A DNA stretch of 46,711 nucleotides from an uncultured Bacteroidales bacterium (GCA_902785075.1 CACZXN010000016.1:50357-97067), one strand, 5' to 3'; shown: positions 29,801-36,409, counted from the stretch's first letter. Made by a program: numbers and translations. Notes: generated by a model from the letters alone, not told the origin.

Positions 29801-30411
29801 CTTGTAGCCAATGTTGGATTGCTCACAAGACTTGTAGCATCTTCCTGTGTATAGGCAGTGAGTGCTTCTGTGAACAAAGCCACCTTGTCGCCCTCAGCAG
29901 CCAATGTGATACCAGCTGCTTTAGCTACAGCCTCAATCTGTGCCACTTCAGCCTCAGCTACGATTGCATCGCGCTCTGCCTGAGTCAGCAACTGCCATCC
30001 ACGATTGAAGCTCGATGACGTTAGATCAGTCGAAACACCAAGGGTGTTGTCGTTTCCTTCGATACCAAGAAATGTACCATCCTTCAATTCAACTGTGTAA
30101 ATGCCCTTATCACCATCAGCTTTGATGGTTGCATACGCAGCACTCGTCTGGTCACCCTTCACAGCAGTACCGCTCTGAGCAACATAACGGCCGTTGTCGA
30201 GGAACATCATTGAATAAGTGCCATCAGTACTTCCTTTCTTGATTTCTACAGGAATACCAAATCGGTCGATAGTAGCATTACCATTTGCCGCACGGCTCAG
30301 GAATGCCTTGTAAGTGTTGTAGAGATAATACTTGCCTTCGGGCTGAGCCGTTACTTGCAAGCAAACCATTACCATCAATGAGGCAATGAACCATTTGATT
30401 GTCTGTTTCAT
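26884..30411 (-). CDS. Giant secreted tyrosine-phosphatase-like protein with C-terminal sorting tail
   Basis: A 1175-residue exported protein. The signal peptide ends LQVTAQ. The first 130 residues form a beta-trefoil-like or wrapping domain; residues 190-650 hold two jelly-roll-like domains of the sort that bind glycans, linked by a helical stretch. Near 870-1130 is a tyrosine/dual-specificity phosphatase domain (Y_phosphatase3 type): INNIRDIGG, IYRGGEANG and the P-loop HCVWGADRTG with nucleophile C1022 and R1028. The C-terminus (VYSVSGAEL...KGVYVV...VVK) is the type-IX-like tail. Phosphatases of this type may act on phosphoproteins or phosphoinositides; an extracellular substrate is unusual. 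Assignment of the P-loop is firm, the role is not. Confidence 0.78.
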   Translation of the reverse strand: MKQTIKWFIASLMVMVCLQVTAQPEGKYYLYNTYKAFLSRAANGNATIDRFGIPVEIKKGSTDGTYSMMFLDNGRYVAQSGTAVKGDQTSAAYATIKADGDKGIYTVELKDGTFLGIEGNDNTLGVSTDLTSSSFNRGWQLLTQAERDAIVAEAEVAQIEAVAKAAGITLAAEGDKVALFTEALTAYTQEDATSLVSNPTLATSQDGWTVNVLAGNQNIAYKSQYPMTLYQSTAMEISQSIEVPNGIYKATIQNTFRSSKREYLTDLAGAGFSICNAYFAANDNQVQAVEWSKIRTSSTLPYSRGDFENFTTNPKYTTTVWACVKDGKLTLKYAVPSYNNSGSDYDLNWFTFANVTLTRYYKASEAAAEQFDLYNQYADQSSDPSSYYKVLNEFKQQLAEGSMSDDDVAAAKVTLRNELFKLMKTVPAKEGQYDITGFLKNPNLDKISGWTTPSSYFKLANGLVECFNQKTAARMYQTIKDMPAGEYTVKVQGFYRNGEWKQALANYERGKDVVKAGIFIDDYKTISPLKSIFADGCYMLKGKHEKSADVYAVVSGLGYPHSHYIDKNNRSNAIKTPDIAKQAIDHGHYWNEYTATHAEDGNLLIGVSLLTGAPADDWVVVDNFRLYYGTPAPVTVAEDTDLDNDTYAGVVLKKSFKAGELTPLAVPCELPASAFKAVYAIGSLDAANQKAVLVPVDHISANVPCYVVTDKNVDEIKVDEKVYIAAGQPDQIPVMWDGGLFYRVPGTFTWKMLSFDEKEYDASQFTQFEFVDPTNMEFTANLENYRARTFLENTKYPEPETPSVIGNYFKPAPPRLDIPHNIGVPVPADKVKDAVVKFGLESDLSDAQSRLVLDGSDMAYMPNLIPGNTYYFQVEAGSEVLTKGSFNVEGPVRMIYAPSINNIRDIGGWPVQDGKIVRYGLIYRGGEANGLHPSVAEDRQTLIDLGVGAEIDLRKDENYDSGPGAVGKCAFGFPSTDYFFKKGGYDCKLEHLTNADSKARYKQWFPFILNHIKEGKAVYYHCVWGADRTGLVSVLLEGLLGLTQEQMNLEYELTSLSFAGLRPKSGYADGDHQKLIEKIKTYDGATLRDKFDTYWTKEVGITMDQIEEFRSIMLVDPTATAIKGIELQEKDTKAAAVKTVYSVSGAELPAGVLQNTKGVYVVKYNNGTIQKVVVK

Positions 30412-30480
30412 TCTTTCGGTAGTTTAATTATAATTGTTAATAATGTTACTTGTAAAATGCATTTAATTAGGTTCTCCTAT

Positions 30481-30534
30481 CTACTAAGCTCATAAGCTAC
30501 TAAGCTCTTAAGCATAAATTTCACAGCAAAGATA
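30481..30534 (-). promoter_or_regulatory. -7 box and 5' UTR direct repeats of the phosphatase-like gene
   Basis: TATCTTTG on the minus strand (30534-30527). Just downstream are two direct copies of CTACTAAGCTC (30481-30491, 30497-30507; plus-strand reading). Upstream, 30546-30555 and 30569-30578 form an inverted repeat with one mismatch over the place of the -33 box, which itself is missing, suggesting an operator or activator site. Confidence 0.45.
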
Positions 30535-30640
30535 CGAATAAATTTGCAACTTGACATCTTTTCTTGAAGTTAAGTTGCAAAAATATAGGTAGGAAAGCTC
30601 CATTTTACGTCTATTTATACTTTTTCAAAGACGAAATCAC

Positions 30641-31273
30641 TTAGAAGCGATAGCCTAAGCGGAACTCGATATTTGCCCAACGAGCATCGACAGGAAGAGG
30701 AGACGCACCTGTGTAATAACCAAAATCTTGTTGGTAATTGAAGCTAAGCGTATAGCGGTCGTAAACAAAATACGCCCCAACATGCCAACCAAATAATATA
30801 CGGTCGAAATCATATGAATCCTTTCCGTCAAACCAATCGTAAGTCGTTCCGCCGTATTTAGTTTTCCCAAGTGCATAAAAAGATGTATTGAGTCCTGCAA
30901 ATGGTTCTATGGCAAATTTGCTGGAAGAGGGGCGAATTTCACACAACAGGCTGGCTGGCACAAAGAACTTAACGAATTGGTCTTTCCCATAAACATTCAA
31001 ATAAGGGTCTGTTCCCTCAGACCACCCGTACATACCTTGAATACCATAAACAACAGCCAAAGGTTTGGTAATCGGCCTGATGAAATTAAATCCCACTTCC
31101 ACTCCATTACCATAACCCGTTACTTTTGTTGTTTGAAATCCAGAAATACCAAAAGAGTGTACCTTACAATAGTCCATCACACGAGAATAGCCCACATACA
31201 CCTCTTTGGTCGTCTGAGCAGCTGAGCTCAAAGTCATCAGCAGCACTATAGCAATTATAAAAAAACGTTTCAT
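30641..31273 (-). CDS. Small outer-membrane beta-barrel protein
   Basis: A 210-residue exported protein of unknown function. The signal peptide (about residues 1-19, ending SSAAQ) is followed by alternating hydrophobic strands rich in Gly, Tyr and Phe. The last strand, WANIEFRLGYRF, ends in Phe, as expected for an outer-membrane barrel recognised by the BAM machinery. The size fits an eight- to ten-stranded barrel of the OmpA/OmpW type. A well-formed promoter lies 26 bases upstream. It stands alone, with the phosphatase-like gene following 229 bases later on the same strand. No substrate can be proposed. Confidence 0.75.
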   Translation of the reverse strand: MKRFFIIAIVLLMTLSSAAQTTKEVYVGYSRVMDYCKVHSFGISGFQTTKVTGYGNGVEVGFNFIRPITKPLAVVYGIQGMYGWSEGTDPYLNVYGKDQFVKFFVPASLLCEIRPSSSKFAIEPFAGLNTSFYALGKTKYGGTTYDWFDGKDSYDFDRILFGWHVGAYFVYDRYTLSFNYQQDFGYYTGASPLPVDARWANIEFRLGYRF

Positions 31274-31298
31274 AAGTATCGTTATTAATTATTTGCCG

Positions 31299-31330
31299 CA
31301 AAGATATAGCATTTTCAGCTAACCACCAAA
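31299..31330 (-). promoter_or_regulatory. Promoter of the small barrel gene
   Basis: On the minus strand TTTG (31330-31327), a 20-bp spacer and TATCTTTG (31306-31299), an exact consensus match 26 bases before the start codon. Confidence 0.7.
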
Positions 31331-31482
31331 TTATTAGTGTTAAAAAAGGAGTTCTTGACGGAAATCAGCCCTTTAATCCATCATTGTCAGTTTATTGAAC
31401 ACTAAGTGCACACCTTATTATTTATTATACATCGTTTTTTTTATAACCCCTTGGGCTTTTTTTTGTTTCTCCTAAAGGAATT

Positions 31483-31549
31483 TTCTGTTGCAGGTCGTGC
31501 AACCTATGTTGCAGGTCGTGCAACGTACGTTGCACGACCTGCAACAGAA
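31483..31549. repeat. Three palindromic 17-bp units
   Basis: GTTGCAGGTCGTGCAAC occurs at 31487-31503 and 31508-31524, and its exact reverse complement at 31529-31545, with 4-bp spacers CTAT and GTAC. Each unit has GTTGCA/TGCAAC arms. The outer two units, with flanks, form a perfect 21-bp inverted repeat (31483-31503 with 31529-31549). Confidence 0.9.
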
Positions 31550-31753
31550 ATTACCCCTAAGGGAAAAAACATTTTCCCCTAGGGGCTGCAAAAAAAGAGT
31601 ACTGGCTTCACGATTCCGATGTAAGTAGTGAGTTTCCCATAACCACTAATGATGAATGACCCACTATTAACGCCCATTTCTTAACAACAAACGCACAAAA
31701 CAGCGTGAAAACAAACATTTTTCCATCAATTATTGCACTTTTCTTGCAAATTG

Positions 31754-31785
31754 TTTGGTCAAATCGATTATTAGCAATAATTTTG
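31754..31785 (+). promoter_or_regulatory. Promoter of the Phe/Tyr operon
   Basis: TTTG at 31754-31757, a 20-bp spacer and TAATTTTG at 31778-31785, an exact match to the Bacteroidetes consensus. The expected start point is near 31792, about 20 bases before the leader peptide ATG. Confidence 0.75.
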
Positions 31786-31811
31786 CAGCGTCAAAACAGA
31801 AAGACGATAGT

Positions 31812-31868
31812 ATGAATAGATTCTTTGCTGCATATTATTACTTCTACTTTTACTTTCAGAACAAGTAA
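31812..31868 (+). CDS. pheL: Phe/Tyr-rich leader peptide
   Basis: An 18-codon frame encoding MNRFFAAYYYFYFYFQNK, with five Phe and five Tyr codons between 31821 and 31856. It begins about 20 bases after the predicted transcription start and ends in TAA at 31866-31868. The base just after the stop begins the 5' arm of an antiterminator. Its position, composition and the operon that follows (enzymes for Phe and Tyr) match a classical ribosome-mediated attenuation leader. The peptide itself likely has no other function. The symbol is used by analogy with enteric pheL; there is no sequence homology. Confidence is high because composition, promoter, hairpins and gene content agree. Confidence 0.88.
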   Translation: MNRFFAAYYYFYFYFQNK

Positions 31869-31946
31869 GAGCGGGCAATCGTATGTGCAAAGATAGATTG
31901 AAAATGAATCATTGAAACAGTAAAGATAACAAATACGGTCCCGCTC
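31869..31946 (+). promoter_or_regulatory. Antiterminator of the Phe/Tyr attenuator
   Basis: GAGCGGG (31869-31875) pairs with CCCGCTC (31940-31946), and CGTAT (31880-31884) pairs with ATACG (31933-31937) across a small internal loop. The first arm begins directly after the leader stop codon, so a ribosome finishing the leader would cover it. The second arm is the 5' half of the terminator, so the two structures exclude each other. Confidence 0.8.
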
Positions 31947-31966
31947 CTAAAGAGTGGGACTTTTTT
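31938..31966 (+). terminator. Attenuator terminator before pheA
   Basis: GTCCCGCTC (31938-31946), loop CTAAA and GAGTGGGAC (31952-31960) form a 9-bp stem with one G-U pair, followed by six T (31961-31966). The pheA ATG begins at the next base. Confidence 0.88.
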
Positions 31967-32809
31967 ATGAACAGAGAGATGAAAAGAGTTGCTATACAAG
32001 GAGAGATAGGGTCGTTCCACGATATTGCGGCCCATCAGTATTTCGCAGGCGAACAGCTGCAGCTCATCTGCTGCCAAACCTTCGAACAGGTGTATGAGGC
32101 TATTGAGCAAGACCCTACGGTCATCGGAATGGCTGCTATCGAGAACACGATTGCGGGTTCGCTGCTACACAATTACGAACTGCTGCGCGACTCAGGCACT
32201 ACGGTAGTAGGCGAACACAAGTTGCACATCACTCACTGCATCTGCTGCTTGCCTGACGACTCGTGGGAAACCATTACTGAGGTACATTCGCATCCTGTGG
32301 CACTAATGCAGACGCGTAACTATCTGGCTCAGCATCCTAAGTTGCGTGTAGTAGAGGCCGACGATACTGCTGGAGCTGCTAAGATGATAGCAGAGGGACA
32401 GCATCGAGGTTGGGCAGCCATCTGTCATGCAGACGCAGCTCGTCTGTATGGTCTGAAAGTGCTGGAGGACGGCATCGAGGACAACAAGCACAACTTCACC
32501 CGATTCCTCGTATGCTCTACTCCTCAGAAGGCAGACTTGCTGCGACCGCTGGTCGAAGCAAACAAGTCGAGCATCGTATTCGCCCTTCCTCACGAGGAAG
32601 GTAGCCTCTCAGCCGTACTCGCTATCTTGTCGTTCTACAAAATCAACCTGACGAAGATACAATCGCTTCCTATCATCGGCCGCGAATGGGAATACCTGTT
32701 CTATGTGGATGTGACCTACAGCGACCTCACTCGCTATCGTCAGGCCATCGATGCCATCATTCCCCTCACGCGCGACCTGAAGATTTTAGGTGAATACAAG
32801 AAGATTTAG
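31967..32809 (+). CDS. pheA: Prephenate dehydratase
   Basis: A 280-residue prephenate dehydratase that converts prephenate to phenylpyruvate, the committed step to phenylalanine. The catalytic domain (1-185) has IENTIAGS and the hallmark NFTRF with T178, R179 and F180. A C-terminal ACT domain (about 197-275) is the expected Phe-binding site; its GALxxxL counterpart reads GSLSAVL, and the usual ESRP motif reads QSLP, so feedback control may differ. No chorismate mutase domain is attached; that activity sits on the DAHP synthase two genes later. The ATG at 31967 abuts the attenuator T-run and has no Shine-Dalgarno sequence; a second ATG at 31979 (MKRVAIQG) is possible. Confidence 0.92.
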   Translation: MNREMKRVAIQGEIGSFHDIAAHQYFAGEQLQLICCQTFEQVYEAIEQDPTVIGMAAIENTIAGSLLHNYELLRDSGTTVVGEHKLHITHCICCLPDDSWETITEVHSHPVALMQTRNYLAQHPKLRVVEADDTAGAAKMIAEGQHRGWAAICHADAARLYGLKVLEDGIEDNKHNFTRFLVCSTPQKADLLRPLVEANKSSIVFALPHEEGSLSAVLAILSFYKINLTKIQSLPIIGREWEYLFYVDVTYSDLTRYRQAIDAIIPLTRDLKILGEYKKI

Positions 32810-32861
32810 AACTTCATTTCTTCAATCCTTCACTTTTTGAACTTATCAATTTTAACAAAAT

Positions 32862-34046
32862 ATGGACTTCAAACCAGCAGACAGAATAAGTGCGGTAAGC
32901 GAATACTACTTTAGCCGCAAACTGAAGGAAGTGGCGAAACTCAACGCCGAAGGAAAGGACATCATCAGCCTTGCTATCGGTAGTCCTGATATGCCCCCTT
33001 CAGAAGCCACAATACAAACACTATGCGATAATGCAAAGAAAGCCGATGCACACGGCTACCAACCCACTGTGGGTATTCCAGAACTGAGAAAAGCGATGGC
33101 TCAGTTCTACAAGCGTTGGTACGGAGTAGAACTCGATCCAGCAACAGAAATCCAACCGCTTATCGGCAGCAAGGAGGGAATCCTACATGTTACCCTCGCA
33201 CTCTGCAACCCAGGCGACAAGGTGCTGGTTCCCAATCCTGGCTACCCCACCTATACTGCGCTAAGCAAGATTCTGGGACAGCAGATTGTAAACTACGACC
33301 TGCGTGAGGATAATGGGTGGCATCCCGACTTCGCCCAACTGGAACAGATGGATCTGGAGGGAGTAAAGCTCATGTGGACCAACTACCCTAATATGCCGAC
33401 TGGCGGACGGGCTACTCGTGAGCTATACGAGCAACTGGTGGACTTCGCCCGCAGACACCATATTATTATTGTGAACGACAATCCCTATTCGTTCATCCTC
33501 AACCGCGATGAGCACCTCAGCATCCTGCAAGTGCCTGGAGCAAAGGAGTGTTGCATCGAGTTCAACTCGATGTCGAAGAGCCACAACATGCCTGGATGGC
33601 GTGTAGGACTGCTTGCAACAAATGCGCAGTTCGTTCAATGGATTCTGCGTATCAAGTCGAACATCGACTCAGGAACCTTCCGTCCTCTCCAACTCGCTGC
33701 AGCACAGGCATACGAGAACTCGGACGATTGGCACACACAGGCGAACGTAGCCACCTACGCCTCTCGTCGCAAGATTGCAGAAGCCATCATGACGGAACTC
33801 GGTTGCAGCTTCGACCCCACACAGCAGGGTATGTTCCTTTGGGGAAAGATTCCCGACAGCATCGCAAATGTGGAGGATCTCACAGAGCGTGTACTACACG
33901 AGGCACGAGTGTTCATCACCCCAGGCTTCATCTTCGGCTCGAATGGCGAACGCTACATCCGTATCAGTCTCTGCGCCAAAGATGAGAAAATGCAGGAAGC
34001 ACTAAAGAGGATCAAGGAGACCCTCCCCCTGGCCCCCTCCCTTTAG
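32862..34046 (+). CDS. PLP-dependent aminotransferase (aromatic amino acid type)
   Basis: A 394-residue class I/II aminotransferase. The cofactor lysine is K239 in SMSKSHNMPGWR; NDNPYS (205-210) and YPNMPTGG give the other usual PLP contacts. In family terms it resembles LL-diaminopimelate/aromatic aminotransferases. Its place between pheA and the DAHP synthase gene makes transamination of phenylpyruvate and 4-hydroxyphenylpyruvate, the last step to Phe and Tyr, the likely role. The last nine codons (TLPLAPSL and the stop) come from a repeated GC-rich element, so the native C-terminus seems to have been replaced. It follows pheA by 52 bases. Role by context is strong, specificity is inferred. 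Confidence 0.85.
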   Translation: MDFKPADRISAVSEYYFSRKLKEVAKLNAEGKDIISLAIGSPDMPPSEATIQTLCDNAKKADAHGYQPTVGIPELRKAMAQFYKRWYGVELDPATEIQPLIGSKEGILHVTLALCNPGDKVLVPNPGYPTYTALSKILGQQIVNYDLREDNGWHPDFAQLEQMDLEGVKLMWTNYPNMPTGGRATRELYEQLVDFARRHHIIIVNDNPYSFILNRDEHLSILQVPGAKECCIEFNSMSKSHNMPGWRVGLLATNAQFVQWILRIKSNIDSGTFRPLQLAAAQAYENSDDWHTQANVATYASRRKIAEAIMTELGCSFDPTQQGMFLWGKIPDSIANVEDLTERVLHEARVFITPGFIFGSNGERYIRISLCAKDEKMQEALKRIKETLPLAPSL

Positions 34047-34156
34047 GGCGGGGAGTAGTCACCAAAGCATAATCAATAAATACAAATAATATTAGTAGAA
34101 TCCTCCCCACAAACATTCTACTCTCCCCCTAGAGGGGGAGCGGGGAGGGGGTCTTT
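34019..34156 (+). repeat. GC-rich intercistronic element, copy 1
   Basis: About 138 bp beginning AGACCCTCCCC and ending GGGGAGGGGGTCTTT, with imperfect inverted ends. It contains CTCCCTTTAGGGCGGGGAG and the hairpin CTCCCCCT-AG-AGGGGGAG. It supplies the aminotransferase stop codon and the GGAGGGGG ribosome-binding region of the next gene. Copy 2 is at 35217-35358. Confidence 0.88.
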
Positions 34157-35212
34157 ATGGAACTTTTACCACTCAATTTTCCCAGCGACAATCCGCGCCC
34201 ATTCGTCATCGCAGGTCCATGTTCTGCAGAGACGGAGGAGCAAGTGATGAAAACAGCCAAAAGTCTGGCTAAGAAAGGATGCCACATGTTCCGTGCAGGA
34301 GTGTGGAAACCACGTACCAAACCAGGTGGATTCGAAGGAAACGGCGAGATTGCCCTCCCTTGGATGAAACAAGTGAAAGACGAGACAGGCATGCTGGTTG
34401 CTACAGAAGTAGCGACTCCTGAGCATGTAGAACTGGCGCTGAAATACGGGATCGACATCTTGTGGATTGGTGCTCGAACCACAGCCAACCCATTTGCCGT
34501 ACAGGCACTTGCTGATGCATTGCAAGGGGTGGACAATCCTGTCCTCGTGAAGAACCCTGTAAATCCCGACCTCGAACTGTGGATTGGTGCACTCGAACGT
34601 ATCAACAACGCAGGTGTGAAGCGAATGGGAGCCATTCATCGAGGATTCTCGAGCTACGATAAGAAAATCTATCGAAACCTGCCTATGTGGCAAATTCCTA
34701 TCGAACTACATCGTCGCATTCCCAACATACCGATCTGCTGCGATCCAAGCCACATCGGAGGACGTCGCGACTTGATTGCACCACTCTGTCAGCAAGCGCT
34801 CGACCTGGGTATGGATGGTCTGATTGTTGAGAGTCATTGCAACCCAGATGCTGCGTGGAGTGATGCAAGCCAGCAAGTCACACCCGACATCCTCGACTAC
34901 ATCCTCTCAATCCTCGTCATTCGCGAGAAAGTGGTAACCACAGAAAACATCATCGCCCTGCGTAAGCAGATTGACGAGATAGACGACAGCCTGATTGACC
35001 TGCTCGCCAAACGGATGCGCATCAGTCGCGAAATCGGTCAGTACAAGAAAGAGCACTCGATGACAATCGTGCAAACAAGCCGCTACAACGAGATTCTCGA
35101 GAAACGTGGCGCACAAGGTTCGCTGATGGGTATCGGAGCCGAGTGTATCAAGGAGATATTCGAAACCATTCACGAGGAGTCCGTCCGCCAGCAGGTAGAA
35201 GTAATGAAGTAA
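34157..35212 (+). CDS. Bifunctional DAHP synthase-chorismate mutase
   Basis: A 351-residue two-domain enzyme. Residues 1-260 are a type I-beta DAHP synthase (FVIAGPCSAET, GTRTTANPF-like IGARTTANPFAVQ, CDPSHIGG), which joins phosphoenolpyruvate and erythrose 4-phosphate at the entry of the shikimate pathway. Residues 265-351 are a type II (AroQ) chorismate mutase (LRKQIDEIDDSLIDLLAKRM), which makes prephenate. The order, synthase then mutase, matches Bacteroidetes fusions in which the mutase also serves as the regulatory domain, sensing prephenate or chorismate. It therefore controls both ends of the route that feeds PheA and TyrA. The start codon lies right after the first GC-rich element. 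Confidence 0.92.
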   Translation: MELLPLNFPSDNPRPFVIAGPCSAETEEQVMKTAKSLAKKGCHMFRAGVWKPRTKPGGFEGNGEIALPWMKQVKDETGMLVATEVATPEHVELALKYGIDILWIGARTTANPFAVQALADALQGVDNPVLVKNPVNPDLELWIGALERINNAGVKRMGAIHRGFSSYDKKIYRNLPMWQIPIELHRRIPNIPICCDPSHIGGRRDLIAPLCQQALDLGMDGLIVESHCNPDAAWSDASQQVTPDILDYILSILVIREKVVTTENIIALRKQIDEIDDSLIDLLAKRMRISREIGQYKKEHSMTIVQTSRYNEILEKRGAQGSLMGIGAECIKEIFETIHEESVRQQVEVMK

Positions 35213-35216
35213 CAAG

Positions 35217-35358
35217 GACCCTCCCCCTGAACCCCTCCCTTTAGGGCGGGGAGAGGTTACCAAAGAAAATCAATAATAATTACAAATAAATAAAAGTAGA
35301 ATCCTCCCCACAAAACATTCTACTCTCCCCCTACAGGGGGAGCGGGGAGGGGGTCTGT
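35217..35358 (+). repeat. GC-rich intercistronic element, copy 2
   Basis: About 142 bp, close to copy 1 throughout, including the CTCCCCCT-AC-AGGGGGAG hairpin and the GGAGGGGG just before the next ATG. It differs mainly in A/T-rich spacer bases and begins five bases after the stop of the synthase-mutase gene. Confidence 0.88.
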
Positions 35359-36132
35359 ATGAAGATATTAATATTGGGAGCAGGTAAAATGGGGTCGTTC
35401 TTTATCGACCTGCTCAGCTTCGACCACGAAGTAGCCGTATACGATATCGACCCCAAGCGTCTGCGCTTCACCTACAACTGCCGACGCTTTACCTCGCTCG
35501 ACGAAATCGACGCATTCGCACCCGAACTCGTCATTAACGCGGTTTCATTGAAGCATACGCTCGACGTGTTCCGTCAAGTGATCCCTCATCTCACCAAGAG
35601 CTGCATCCTCAGCGACATCTCATCGGTGAAGACAGGATTCAAGGAGTTTTACGATGAAAGCGGATTCCACTATGTATCAACCCACCCTATGTTCGGACCA
35701 ACCTTCGCCAACCTCGGCCAACTCTCGAACGAGAACGCCATCATCATCAGCGAAGGCGACTTTATGGGACGTTGTTTCTTTAAGGAGTTATACTCACGTC
35801 TGGGGCTCCACATCTGCGAGTACACCTTCGACGAGCACGACCGCACAGTGGCTTACTCTCTCTCCATCCCGTTCATCTCTACCTTCGCCTTTGCTGCCGT
35901 GATGAAGCATCAGGACGCTCCTGGTACAACCTTCAAGCGCCACATGCTCATTGCTCAAGGTGTACTGAGCGAGGACGACACCCTCCTGCGTGAAATCCTC
36001 TTCAACCCCTACACCAAGGATCAAGTATCACAAATACGCGACGAGATGGCAGAACTAATCGATATCATTGACAAAAAAGATGAGGACCACATGCAAGCAT
36101 ACCTCACCAAGATTCGCGCAAACATCAAGTAG
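35359..36132 (+). CDS. tyrA: Prephenate dehydrogenase
   Basis: A 257-residue NAD(P)-dependent prephenate dehydrogenase, which makes 4-hydroxyphenylpyruvate for tyrosine. The Rossmann loop is GAGKMG (7-12), followed by YDIDPKRL for the cofactor ribose. The segment STHPMFGPTFAN carries the catalytic His (H111 region), and a helical C-terminal dimerisation domain completes the protein. No ACT domain is present, so feedback by Tyr may act elsewhere, for instance through the leader attenuator. It is the last gene of the operon and is followed by a strong hairpin. Start codon chosen directly after the second GC-rich element, with GGAGGGGG as ribosome-binding site. Confidence 0.9.
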   Translation: MKILILGAGKMGSFFIDLLSFDHEVAVYDIDPKRLRFTYNCRRFTSLDEIDAFAPELVINAVSLKHTLDVFRQVIPHLTKSCILSDISSVKTGFKEFYDESGFHYVSTHPMFGPTFANLGQLSNENAIIISEGDFMGRCFFKELYSRLGLHICEYTFDEHDRTVAYSLSIPFISTFAFAAVMKHQDAPGTTFKRHMLIAQGVLSEDDTLLREILFNPYTKDQVSQIRDEMAELIDIIDKKDEDHMQAYLTKIRANIK

Positions 36133-36158
36133 ATTCTGTAAACCCAGCCTTATTCAAC

Positions 36159-36196
36159 AATAACCCACCCTTATCGCCGAATAAGGGTGGGTTATT
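36159..36196 (+). terminator. Terminator of the Phe/Tyr operon
   Basis: A perfect 16-bp stem, 36159-36174 with 36181-36196, and a 6-base loop (CGCCGA). The T-run after it is weak, but the stem is the longest in the window and sits 27 bases past the tyrA stop. Confidence 0.8.
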
Positions 36197-36409
36197 ATGT
36201 AATAAAGGTAACGTTATTCTACTTACGAACGATATAATGAAATCAAGTGGCTTCAATCAAGAATCTGTTTCGACAACTACCACACAAAAATGTTAGTTCA
36301 CACACGAAAATAACATGATTTTAGGTATGTAGGTCCCGATATTTAACTATTTTTGGGTAATTCGTACACATTTTTACCTTTAAGGGCTTATCATTTCGAA
36401 AAAAATATC

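Larger units (their letters stand above)
31274..31753. other. Intergenic region with divergent promoters and palindromes
   Basis: No protein-coding frame is convincing here. It contains the barrel gene promoter (31299-31330), a cluster of palindromes (31483-31549), and the right half of a dispersed element (31576-31591). The A/T-rich parts between show nothing else recognisable. Confidence 0.6.

Noticed and set aside
31483-31549. CRISPR-like repeat array
   Set aside because: Only three units with 4-bp spacers, and they are palindromic with one inverted; spacers of CRISPR length and cas genes are absent.
34019-34156. Insertion sequence
   Set aside because: The element has no coding capacity for a transposase and no clear target duplication, so it is listed as a repeat element only.
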